Assembly: GCA_030263595.1 (NCBI GenBank)
Contig: SZPG01000026.1
Coordinates: 1-34,991, forward strand
Reading direction: 5' to 3'
From: Chloroflexi bacterium CFX6
Lineage (GTDB): Bacteria; Chloroflexota; Anaerolineae; Anaerolineales; Villigracilaceae
Length of the DNA stretch: 34,991 nt
Below the pieces are notes generated by a model. The model saw only the letters and a program-made list of their open reading frames with translations. It was not told the DNA's origin and did no database searches. Position 1 is the first letter of the stretch. The number at the start of each line of letters is the position of its first letter. Position numbers and translations under genes: made by a program. Shown here one piece after another: positions 8,047-14,896 of this stretch.

Positions 8047-8066
8047 CGATGGGCGAACGCCCATCG
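8047..8066. terminator. Hairpin between response regulator and suhB
   Basis: Inverted repeat CGATGGGCG/CGCCCATCG with 9-bp arms and a 2-base centre. It lies 18 bases after the response regulator stop. It has no strong T-run, so it could be an attenuating or processing hairpin rather than a full terminator. Confidence 0.45.
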
Positions 8067-8084
8067 TCAGACGGAGCGTGTGAA

Positions 8085-8708
8085 TTATTTTTTCAATTCT
8101 TCGATCGTATTATAAATATCGTATAGTTCGGACTGTATCTCATCGCGGTCGCGCATGGATTGACGGAGCAGCGCCTCGAAGGCGGGCTTCTGGTCGGATG
8201 GAAGCGTGGGGAGCAGGCGTTCCGCCCGCGCGATCTGCGAGTTCTTATGTCTCAGTTTATCCTCCAGGCGCGTGCGATACCCCTGGTAGAACCTCTCCAT
8301 ATCGAGCGGCTGGGGTTGCGTGAAAGGCTGCTGGGTCAAAATTTCCGCAACGGTCAGCAAAAAATCCTCGGTGTCAATGGGCTTCTCCATGAAGCGCGCC
8401 GCGCCCAAACTCAACGCAAACTGCTTGTCCTCCGGCGTGACGTACGTCGCGGAAAGAAACACCACCGGGATGGAGCGCGTCGCGTGGTTCAGGCGCAGTT
8501 TCTGGACGAAGGCATAACCGTCCATCTTCGGCATCAAAATATCGGTGACGATCAGGGCGGGCCTTTGCTTCGCGACCGCTTCGAGCGCCTCCTCCCCGTT
8601 GCGCGCGGTGATCACCGCGTATCCCTTGAAGCGCAGGGTGACTTCCAGCAACTCCAAAACGTTCGGGACGTCTTCGACGATCAGGATGGGACCATTCGAC
8701 GCAGTCAT
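8085..8708 (-). CDS. Response regulator (CheY-like receiver plus helical tail)
   Basis: A 207-residue two-component receiver protein without a recognisable DNA-binding domain. The receiver (about 6-125) has acidic pair Glu12/Asp13, phospho-acceptor Asp56 in VTDILMPKMDG, Ser86 and Lys109 in FMEKP. The last 80 residues are charged and helical (RLEDKLRHKNSQIARAERL) and may form a coiled coil for partner binding. The ATG at 8708 is chosen because a TACAAT -10 box ends 6 bases upstream, which implies a leaderless message; a longer upstream reading frame would precede that promoter. No histidine kinase is nearby. Confidence 0.87.
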   Translation of the reverse strand: MTASNGPILIVEDVPNVLELLEVTLRFKGYAVITARNGEEALEAVAKQRPALIVTDILMPKMDGYAFVQKLRLNHATRSIPVVFLSATYVTPEDKQFALSLGAARFMEKPIDTEDFLLTVAEILTQQPFTQPQPLDMERFYQGYRTRLEDKLRHKNSQIARAERLLPTLPSDQKPAFEALLRQSMRDRDEIQSELYDIYNTIEELKK

Positions 8709-8714
8709 GCCGCT

Positions 8715-8720
8715 ATTGTA
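8715..8720 (-). promoter_or_regulatory. -10 box of a probable leaderless promoter (response regulator)
   Basis: TACAAT on the minus strand, six bases before the ATG, with no Shine-Dalgarno sequence between. Confidence 0.5.
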
Positions 8721-8811
8721 TCGCGTTCCGGGCGATGAACAAGACCGCCTCATTCTTAACGCGAACCTGAACCGCCCCAACCAGCCTTCTCCACGCCGAC
8801 GCCCCTGCCGC

Positions 8812-9711
8812 CTACCCGCCCCACACCCGCGACCCCAGCGCCGAGCGGATGAACTCCACAGCCAGGATCGCGGTCCGATTCTGCACGTCGAGGATAGGAT
8901 TCACCTCCACCATGTCCATGCCGATGAGTTTGCCCGTCTCCGCGACCACCTCGCAGGCGAGATGCGCTTCGCGATAGGTCAACCCGCCCGGCACCGGCGT
9001 CCCCACGCCCGGCGCGTGACGCGGGTCGAGCGCGTCCATATCGAACGAAAGATAGATGCCATCCACATCGCGGCTGACACGGTGAATGGCTTTCTCCAGC
9101 GCGGCGACCATGCCGATGCGGTCAATCTGTTCCATGCTTTGGATCATCACGCCCGCTTCGCGCAGGTTGCGTTTTTCGCCCGGGTCGAGGTCGCGCGCGC
9201 CGATGACGGCAACCCGCCCCGGATCAACGACCGGAGGCGTCTCGTCCCAAAGAGAAACGAGGCGCGGGTCGCCGAGTCCGCATAACGCCGCGAGCGGCAT
9301 CCCGTGAATGTTCCCCGAGGGGGTCGTTTCGTGGGTGTTGAAGTCGGCGTGGGCGTCAATCCAAAGCACGCCGAGTTTCTTGTGTTTCGCCGCGCCGCGA
9401 ATCGAACCGACCGAGAGGCTGTGATCGCCGCCCAGCACGAGTGGAAAGCGACCGCCCTGAATGGAGGTTGCCACCGCGCCCGCCACGCGCCGTCCCATGG
9501 GGATGATGCAGTCAATGTATTTGAGTTTGGGATCGGTGATCTCGCACATCTCCTGAATGGGCGCTTCGATGTTGCCCTCATCCACGTGGGCATAACCCAG
9601 TTCGCCGAGTTTCCGGTGCAGGTGCGCGTATCGTATCGCGCTGGGACCCATATCCACCCCTCGCCGGTCCGCGCCGAGGTCAATAGGCACGCCGATGATG
9701 TCAATTTGCAT
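8812..9711 (-). CDS. rocF: Arginase
   Basis: A 299-residue ureohydrolase that splits L-arginine into ornithine and urea. The Mn-binding residues are all visible: His97 in GGDHS, Asp119/His121/Asp123 in IDAHADFNTH, and Asp224/Asp226 in SFDMDALDP. Glu269 lies in VEVNP. The length and the THE..PSGNIHGMP loop fit arginase better than agmatinase. The ATG at 9711 is preceded by AGGAGA nine bases upstream. A longer frame to 9888 adds 59 unrelated residues across a repeat and is rejected. It stands alone; no ornithine aminotransferase or urease is next to it. Confidence 0.92.
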   Translation of the reverse strand: MQIDIIGVPIDLGADRRGVDMGPSAIRYAHLHRKLGELGYAHVDEGNIEAPIQEMCEITDPKLKYIDCIIPMGRRVAGAVATSIQGGRFPLVLGGDHSLSVGSIRGAAKHKKLGVLWIDAHADFNTHETTPSGNIHGMPLAALCGLGDPRLVSLWDETPPVVDPGRVAVIGARDLDPGEKRNLREAGVMIQSMEQIDRIGMVAALEKAIHRVSRDVDGIYLSFDMDALDPRHAPGVGTPVPGGLTYREAHLACEVVAETGKLIGMDMVEVNPILDVQNRTAILAVEFIRSALGSRVWGG

Positions 9712-9732
9712 AAATGATCGTCTCCTGAATGT

Positions 9733-10273
9733 TCTCACCGCGAAGTCGCGAAGAGCGCGAAGTTTTTTGATTAACGAAGGGATGACCTTTTGGGGTAGGG
9801 GGAATCTCCGGGGAGGTTGAGGACGAATCGTTTGATCCCGTGTTTCATCAAGGGTACGTTCCAGTTGAGTAGAAAGCCGAGTCTGCATCCGCTGAGTTTC
9901 ATGTAGGTCAATAATTGAGCTTCGTGAACGGGCAAAAGTATCTCGACAGCCTTGTTCTCCACGATAACCAATTTATTTATGAGCGAGTCCATCTTGTAGC
10001 CCACATCAATCTTTTGACTTTCATAAATCAAGGGAAGTTTTACCTCGGTTTCCGCATCCCAGCCGCGTTTTTTCAACTCATAAACATGGCAATTCTGATA
10101 TGCCGACTCCAACAACCCAGGTCCCAGGGCTTTATGAACCTTGATCGCACAATCAACCACATCTGCGGCAATCGCCTCAATATCCACCATCTCTTCCTCC
10201 TCCTTCCTTATATTTAGAAAACTTTGCGTCCTTCGCGCACCTGCCCCGCTGCTTTTGGCGGGGTTCGCGGTGA
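9733..10273. mobile_element. GxxExxY gene bracketed by imperfect inverted repeats
   Basis: The left flank (9733-9768) reads CACCGCGAAG, then GAGCGCGAAGTTTTTT, and stops 2 bases from the gene's stop codon. The right flank (10218-10273), reverse complemented, reads CACCGCGAA, then a 6-bp-stem hairpin (CCCCGC/GCGGGG), then GCGCGAAGGACGCAAAGTTTT. The outer and inner words match in inverted orientation around one gene with its own ribosome binding site. This looks like a transferable gene cassette or a REP-like pair. No transposase or target duplication is visible. Confidence 0.45.
9771..10190 (-). CDS. GxxExxY family protein
   Basis: A 139-residue protein of the GxxExxY family. The signature GLLESAY (G25, E28, Y31) is present. 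Further on are EVKLPLIY and VENKAVE, which in this family form a PD-(D/E)XK nuclease-like core. Biological function is not established. A very good GGAGG site lies five bases before the ATG at 10190. It lies between arginase and imidazolonepropionase on the same strand but is flanked by inverted repeats, so it is probably an insertion rather than part of amino-acid catabolism. Confidence 0.87.
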   Translation of the reverse strand: MVDIEAIAADVVDCAIKVHKALGPGLLESAYQNCHVYELKKRGWDAETEVKLPLIYESQKIDVGYKMDSLINKLVIVENKAVEILLPVHEAQLLTYMKLSGCRLGFLLNWNVPLMKHGIKRFVLNLPGDSPYPKRSSLR

Positions 10274-10279
10274 AAAGGT

Positions 10280-11554
10280 TTACGCGGTTCGGTAATACCC
10301 CACATCCACCGAATAGACCTGCCCTCTTTTGATGACCTGCTTCACAAGATTGGTTCCATATCTATATCCCAAATGACGATAATCCGGCACGGACAGGATC
10401 AACATATCCGCCTGTTTGCCGACTTCGATGGAGCCGATCGTATCCGCGCGGCGGATGGCGTGGGCGGAATTGATCGTCGTCGCGGCGATGGCTTGAGCGG
10501 GCGTGATCTTCATCATGCGGCAGGCGAGCGCGATGACGAACTGCATGGATTCGTTCCACGAGGTGCCGGGGTTGCAATCGGTGGCTAAAGCAAATATCGC
10601 GTCGGCTTCGATCAATTTTTGCGCGGGGGTGTAATCCTTTTCGGCAAGTCCGAACGGCGTGCAGGGCAGCGACACGGCAACCGTATCCGATCTTCCCAGC
10701 GCGGCGATGTCTTCATCGGAGGTCTTCACCAGATGATCTGCGGACGCAGCGCCCAACTCTGCCGCCAGCGAGGCGCCGCCGAGGTTGTCGAATTCGTCAG
10801 CGTGGATCTTGATCGGGAATCCCAGCGACACAGCCCTGGTCAGGATCCGACGCGATTGCTCGAGGGTGAAGGCTTTGTTCTCGCAGAAGACATCCACAAA
10901 AGGAGGAGGGAGTCCCGGCGCGTGAGTCCCCCACCACTCTTTGAGCATCGGGAGCATCGTCTCGCAAACGAGGTCGGTGTAGCCCTGCGGGTCGTCCCTG
11001 TATTCGGGCGCGATGGCGTGCGCGCCGAGGAAGGTGAAGGCGAGGTCGAGCGGCGTTTCGTCGTCGAGCGCGAGCAATGCCTTGAGCAGGCGCAGTTCGG
11101 TTGCGGTTTGCAGACCGTAGCCCGTTTTGGCTTCGACCGTGGTCGTGCCGTGCGCGAACATGCGGAGCAGGCGCGGACGAGTCTGCGCGATGAGGGATTC
11201 GATGGAGGCGGTGCGCGTCGCGCGGACCGTGGAGAGGATGCCGCCGCCCTCCGCCAGGATCTCAAGATAAGGCTTGCCCGCCATCTTCATCTCGAATTCG
11301 TTTGCGCGGTCGCCGCCCCAGATGACGTGCGTGTGCGGGTCCACGAACCCCGGCATGACGACGCAACGACTCGCGTCGAGCGTCGGCTCGTCGGGGTGGG
11401 CGGCTTTGAGTTCGGTTGTCGTCCCGACCGCGACGATCTTTTCATCGCGCACGACGACCGCGCCGTCTTCGATGATGCCGAGCGTGCCGAGGGCATGACC
11501 GCGCTGCGGTCCGCCCGCGAGGGTGAGGAGTTGGGAGGAGGAATGGATGAGCAT
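10280..11554 (-). CDS. hutI: Imidazolonepropionase
   Basis: A 424-residue amidohydrolase that opens imidazolone-5-propanoate to N-formimino-L-glutamate, the third step of histidine degradation. Metal ligands are in VDPHTH (His74/His76), IHADEF and ATDCNPGTS. The family motif KTGYGL is present. Length is normal for HutI. hutH and hutU are not adjacent, so the pathway genes must be elsewhere or incomplete. The start at 11554 directly adjoins a purine-rich repeat stretch and has no strong ribosome binding site. Confidence 0.92.
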   Translation of the reverse strand: MLIHSSSQLLTLAGGPQRGHALGTLGIIEDGAVVVRDEKIVAVGTTTELKAAHPDEPTLDASRCVVMPGFVDPHTHVIWGGDRANEFEMKMAGKPYLEILAEGGGILSTVRATRTASIESLIAQTRPRLLRMFAHGTTTVEAKTGYGLQTATELRLLKALLALDDETPLDLAFTFLGAHAIAPEYRDDPQGYTDLVCETMLPMLKEWWGTHAPGLPPPFVDVFCENKAFTLEQSRRILTRAVSLGFPIKIHADEFDNLGGASLAAELGAASADHLVKTSDEDIAALGRSDTVAVSLPCTPFGLAEKDYTPAQKLIEADAIFALATDCNPGTSWNESMQFVIALACRMMKITPAQAIAATTINSAHAIRRADTIGSIEVGKQADMLILSVPDYRHLGYRYGTNLVKQVIKRGQVYSVDVGYYRTA

Positions 11555-11555
11555 G

Positions 11556-11660
11556 AGGTTGGAGACTGGAGAATTAGAGATTGGGGAATTGGTGGTGAGT
11601 GTTGTTTCGTATCGAGTCCAGAGGGGGGATTGGAGGATCGGAGAATTTGATATTGGGGTA
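11556..11660. repeat. Purine-rich intergenic repeat
   Basis: A stretch of degenerate words such as GGAGACTGGAGAATTAGAGA and GGGGAATTGG upstream of hutI. Similar words recur after lipA (26434-26491) and, more briefly, at 32200-32220. No coding sense is seen. Confidence 0.5.
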
Positions 11661-11683
11661 ATTTAACCACAGACAAGATACGG

Positions 11684-11729
11684 TTACAACATCAACCTCT
11701 TATGAGTATAATTCTCTTATAAGTATAAT
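11684..11729 (+). promoter_or_regulatory. Promoter of mod, with a 17-bp tandem repeat
   Basis: -35 TTACAA (11684-11689), 17-bp spacer, -10 TATAAT (11707-11712). The 17-base unit CTCTTAT(G/A)AGTATAAT(T/C) is repeated in tandem (11697-11713 and 11714-11730), so a second TATAAT lies at 11724-11729. Duplicated -10 boxes may give two start sites or bind a regulator. Confidence 0.7.
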
Positions 11730-11758
11730 CGTGTAACGAACAAAAGGCACAAAGCAAT

Positions 11759-13615
11759 ATGGATTCCAAGAGCATTGACCTCACCGCTGAAAAACTGGCG
11801 CAGTTACGCGCCCTCTTTCCCGAAGTTTTCTCCGAAGACAAGGTGGACTTCGACCGCCTGAAAGATATTCTGGGCGAACACGTTGCCTTCCCGAATGAAC
11901 ATTACGAACTCAGTTGGGCGGGCAAAGCCGAGGCGCGCAGGGAGATCCAAAAACAAACCACCGCCACCCTCACTCCTGCTGACTCCCCTCTCCTACCAGG
12001 AGAGGGGCCGGGGGTGAGGTCAGGCAACCTCTTCATCGAAGGCGAGAATCTCGAAGTCCTGCGGATCTTGCAGAAATCATATTTCGGCAGGATCAAAATG
12101 ATCTACATTGACCCGCCCTACAACACAGGCAATGACTCGTTTGTGTACCCCGACGATTACGCCGAACGGCTGGACACCTACAACAAGCGCGCGGGAATCA
12201 CCGACGAAGCAGGTTATTTGAACAAACAGAATTTGTGGCGCAAGAACAGCCGCGACAACGGACAGTTCCATTCGGTGTGGCTTTCGATGATGTACCCCCG
12301 CCTATACCTGGCAAGGAATTTACTGCGCGAGGATGGGGTGATTTTTGTGAGCATTGATGATAATGAAGCCAGTAACATAAAATTATTAATGGATGAGGTG
12401 TTTGGGGAGGAGAATTTTATTGAGAAATTCGTTTGGCGATCAAGGCTTGGCAAAGGTTCGACTTCAAAGGAAACTGCCAGACTTCACGAATATGTTGTAT
12501 GTTATTGCAAGAATTCTGAGTTTCTTACATTTAAAAGTGACGAAAGAGTCGCCGAGAAAGAAACAAAAGAAAGAATCAGACAGTGGGGGCAAGGTGATAG
12601 CCGAGCAGATAGACCTACAATGTACTATCCTGTAATTTCTGAGGAGTTCGGAGAGGTCTATCCCATAAAACCTGATGGCACTGAAGGAAGATGGCGAACA
12701 AGTCGAGCAGGATTCGAGAAATTACAAAAGGCTGGCTTAGTTGTCTTTGAAAAACAGAGTGATGGGCGAATCGAAGCTTATAGATTAATACCTAAAGGTA
12801 CCACTACTGAAACAGCCCAAGGCTCAATATTCGATTCTGCCAAAGTAAAGACCACAGCTCACGGCTCAAAAGAATTATCTGAACTTTTCAATGGCAAGAT
12901 CTTCGACTACCCAAAGCCAACCACACTAATCAAGCACCTGATTGAAATTCTAGTTGATAGAGAAGCATTAATTCTTGATTTCTTCGCAGGCTCAGGTACC
13001 ACCGCGCAAGCCGTATTGGAACTCAACGAAGAAGACGGCGGGAACCGCAAGTTCATCTGCGTGCAACTGCCCGAACCGCTCGAAGAAACCAGCGAGGCAT
13101 ACAAGGCAGGCTATCGCACCATCGCCGACATTTGCAAAGCCCGCATTCAGAAGGTGATCGAAAAACTGGGAGCCGCCCGCGCAAAGGAACTTCCGCTCGA
13201 AGCCAAACAGCCGCTGGGCTTCCAGTCCTTCGAACTCGCGCCCAGCAACTTCAAAGCCTGGCGCGGCGACGTGCAAGGCGAAGAACTGATGAAGCAGTTG
13301 GAAATCTTCCGCCAGAGAGAAAAGGACGGCAGCGCCGAAGAGAACATGCTCTATGAACTTCTGTTGAAATCAGGTCTGCCGCTCACGGCGAAGATCGAAA
13401 CGGTCAAGGTCGGCAGGCAGAATGTCTATCTGGTGGAGGACGGAAAACTGCTGGTGTTCTTCAAAGCCTATCACAAGGACGTTCGGGAGTTTATCGGCGA
13501 AATCCCCATGAGGCACGTGGTCTGTCTCGACAGCGCGTTCAAGGGCAAAGACGAAGACCTGAGCAATTTCAAGTTGGAGTTGAAAGAGGCGGGGATCGAA
13601 CTGACGATTATTTGA
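11759..13615 (+). CDS. mod: Type III restriction-modification methyltransferase subunit (Mod)
   Basis: A 618-residue beta-class DNA adenine methyltransferase. The catalytic motif DPPY is in YIDPPYNTGND (118-121). A variable target-recognition region follows (about 208-400), then the SAM-binding motif DFFAGSGTTAQAV (about residue 406 onward). Mod sets the specificity of type III systems and is needed for both methylation and cutting. The recognition region is AT-richer than the flanks. Residues 70-87 are encoded by an in-frame palindromic repeat. The ribosome binding site is weak (AAAGG, 13 bases away). res is downstream at 14897, separated by two small genes. Confidence 0.93.
   Translation: MDSKSIDLTAEKLAQLRALFPEVFSEDKVDFDRLKDILGEHVAFPNEHYELSWAGKAEARREIQKQTTATLTPADSPLLPGEGPGVRSGNLFIEGENLEVLRILQKSYFGRIKMIYIDPPYNTGNDSFVYPDDYAERLDTYNKRAGITDEAGYLNKQNLWRKNSRDNGQFHSVWLSMMYPRLYLARNLLREDGVIFVSIDDNEASNIKLLMDEVFGEENFIEKFVWRSRLGKGSTSKETARLHEYVVCYCKNSEFLTFKSDERVAEKETKERIRQWGQGDSRADRPTMYYPVISEEFGEVYPIKPDGTEGRWRTSRAGFEKLQKAGLVVFEKQSDGRIEAYRLIPKGTTTETAQGSIFDSAKVKTTAHGSKELSELFNGKIFDYPKPTTLIKHLIEILVDREALILDFFAGSGTTAQAVLELNEEDGGNRKFICVQLPEPLEETSEAYKAGYRTIADICKARIQKVIEKLGAARAKELPLEAKQPLGFQSFELAPSNFKAWRGDVQGEELMKQLEIFRQREKDGSAEENMLYELLLKSGLPLTAKIETVKVGRQNVYLVEDGKLLVFFKAYHKDVREFIGEIPMRHVVCLDSAFKGKDEDLSNFKLELKEAGIELTII
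11966..12019 (+). repeat. Palindromic repeat inserted in frame within mod
   Basis: 54 bases (18 codons, residues 70-87) with inner arms CCCCTCTCCT/AGGAGAGGGG around a 3-base loop and outer arms CCTCAC/GTGAGG. The same architecture is found at 34504-34576. It encodes the Pro/Gly-rich SPLLPGEGPGVR and leaves the frame open. Confidence 0.75.
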
Positions 13616-13617
13616 TG

Positions 13618-13723
13618 TCGTTGCGAGGGCTGGTCGAGTAGCCGCCGGTTTTTAGCGGCGTATCGAAACCAGCCCGAAGCAATCCCCCTTAACCGGAGAT
13701 TGCTTCGCTTCGCTCGCAATGAC
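13618..13723. repeat. Composite GTCRTTGCGA repeat with nested second repeat
   Basis: Begins GTCGTTGCGAG two bases after the mod stop and ends CGCTCGCAATGAC 21 bases before the next ATG. Nested inside are the arms GGGCTGGT/ACCAGCCC (13627-13675) of a second family (TGGTYGAGTAG ... GTATCGAAACCA), also found at 25397-25468. Confidence 0.75.
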
Positions 13724-13744
13724 GTAAACAACAAGGAGATTACC

Positions 13745-13999
13745 ATGACGGCGCTGTATTCCGACACGCACCCCAAAATGGAAGCCCTGCAAATTCAATT
13801 ATGGCGGCTGGCGAGTCCCACGCGCAAAATGAACATGCTGGCGCAACTCAACGCCTCCGCCCGTCTGCTGGCAATGGCGGGCTTGCGCTCACGATATCCA
13901 AATGCAGGCGAAGCCGAACTGCGCCGCAGGCTGGCAGGCTTGTTATTGGGTGATGAACTGTCGCGCAAGGTGTACGGAGAAATCGGTCATGCAAAATGA
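13745..13999 (+). CDS. 84-residue protein paired with a nucleotidyltransferase (putative antitoxin)
   Basis: A small, mostly helical protein with RLASPTRKMNMLAQLNASAR, LLAMAGLRSRYPNAGE and AELRRRLAGLLLGDELSRKV. Short proteins of this kind often precede nucleotidyltransferase-fold genes in environmental genomes, so an antitoxin or chaperone role is inferred. The start at 13745 has AAGGAG seven bases upstream. Its last 11 bases overlap the start of the next gene, which indicates translational coupling. It lies inside the type III restriction locus, after mod. Confidence 0.75.
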   Translation: MTALYSDTHPKMEALQIQLWRLASPTRKMNMLAQLNASARLLAMAGLRSRYPNAGEAELRRRLAGLLLGDELSRKVYGEIGHAK

Positions 14000-14564
14000 A
14001 CCTGTGGAAGTCACGCTCAAAGTGACAGGCGTCCTTGAAAAACTCGGCGTCCCTTATCTCATCGGCGGCTCGCTCGCCAGCACGCTTTATGGCATGGTGC
14101 GCACCACGCAGGATTCGGACATCATCGCGGAAATGCGCGCCGAACATCTCCAGCCGTTTGTCTCGGCGCTGCAGGATGAATTCTACGTTGACGATGAGAT
14201 GATCGCCGAATCCATCCAGCGGAATTCCAGTTTCAACATCATCCACCGCGAGACCATGTTCAAAGTGGATGTGTTCATCCCGCGCCCGCGTCCATTTCTG
14301 CAATCGCAACTTACCCGCGCGCAAAAGCAGACATTTACCTTCGAAACGGAGGTCAGCGCGAGATTTGCCAGCCCCGAAGACACCGTCCTCGCCAAACTCG
14401 AATGGTATCGCATGGGCGGCGAAGTCTCTGACAGGCAATGGCGCGACATTCTCGGCGTGCTGAAAACACGCGCGGGCGAACTTGACCTGGGTTATTTGCG
14501 GAAGTGGGCAAACGAACTCAGGGTCGGCGATTTGCTCGAGCGCGCACTGAAGGAGTCGGGTTAA
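13989..14564 (+). CDS. Nucleotidyltransferase-fold protein (MNT/AbiEii-like, putative toxin partner)
   Basis: A 191-residue protein with the nucleotidyltransferase signature IGGSLASTLYG followed by Asp42-x-Asp44 in TTQDSDII. These are the metal ligands of the polymerase-beta superfold. Later motifs FATPEDT-like (FASPEDTVLAKLEWYRMGG) and RQWRDILGVL match a common environmental family annotated as nucleotidyltransferase or DUF6036-like. Such proteins act in type IV or MNT-type toxin-antitoxin pairs, though this family is uncharacterised. The start ATG overlaps the preceding gene by 11 bases. Together they form a cassette between mod and res. Confidence 0.78.
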   Translation: MQNEPVEVTLKVTGVLEKLGVPYLIGGSLASTLYGMVRTTQDSDIIAEMRAEHLQPFVSALQDEFYVDDEMIAESIQRNSSFNIIHRETMFKVDVFIPRPRPFLQSQLTRAQKQTFTFETEVSARFASPEDTVLAKLEWYRMGGEVSDRQWRDILGVLKTRAGELDLGYLRKWANELRVGDLLERALKESG

Positions 14565-14565
14565 T

Positions 14566-14885
14566 GTCATTGCGACCCGCAAAGCGGGGAAGCAATCTCC
14601 CCGCCGTATCCTGTCATTGCGAGTCTTCGAGAAGCAATCCCCTCTGGCATCCTGTCATTGCGACCCGCAAAGCGGGGAAGCAATCTCCCGGTGATGAGGA
14701 GACTGCTTCGTGCCTCGCAGTGACACTGGTAACAGGAGATTGCTTCACTTCGTTCGCAGTGACACTGGCAACGAGGAGATTGCTTCACTTCGTTCGCAGT
14801 GATACTGGTAACAGGAGATTGCTTCACTTCGTTCGCAGTGATACTGGTAACAGGAGATTGCTTCGGGCTTCGCCCTCGCAATGAC
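14566..14885. repeat. Repeat array filling the gap between the nucleotidyltransferase gene and res
   Basis: The 320 bases contain no gene. On the left are three GTCATTGCGA...GAAGCAATC modules, two of them sharing GTCATTGCGACCCGCAAAGC. On the right a 39-40-base unit (GGAGATTGCTTCACTTCGTT then CGCAGTGAYACTGGTAACA) is repeated in tandem, with starts at about 14734, 14774, 14813 and 14852. The array begins one base after the upstream stop codon and ends with CGCAATGAC eleven bases before the res ATG. There are no unique spacers, so it is not a CRISPR. Confidence 0.85.
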
Positions 14886-14896
14886 ATATAAAAACG

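Noticed and set aside
9712..9888. 59-residue N-terminal extension of arginase
   Set aside because: It crosses a repeat flank and lies upstream of a good AGGAGA site; the core enzyme starts at MQIDIIGVP.
10244..10263. Hairpin CCCCGC/GCGGGG as a hutI terminator
   Set aside because: No T-run on the hutI side and it is part of the inverted-repeat flank of the GxxExxY cassette.
10619..11650. 343-codon + strand frame opposite hutI
   Set aside because: Antisense of a clearly conserved enzyme; Arg/Glu/Gly-rich translation typical of shadows in GC-rich DNA.
14734..14885. Possible CRISPR array
   Set aside because: The 39-40-bp units are contiguous with no unique spacers, and there are no cas genes.
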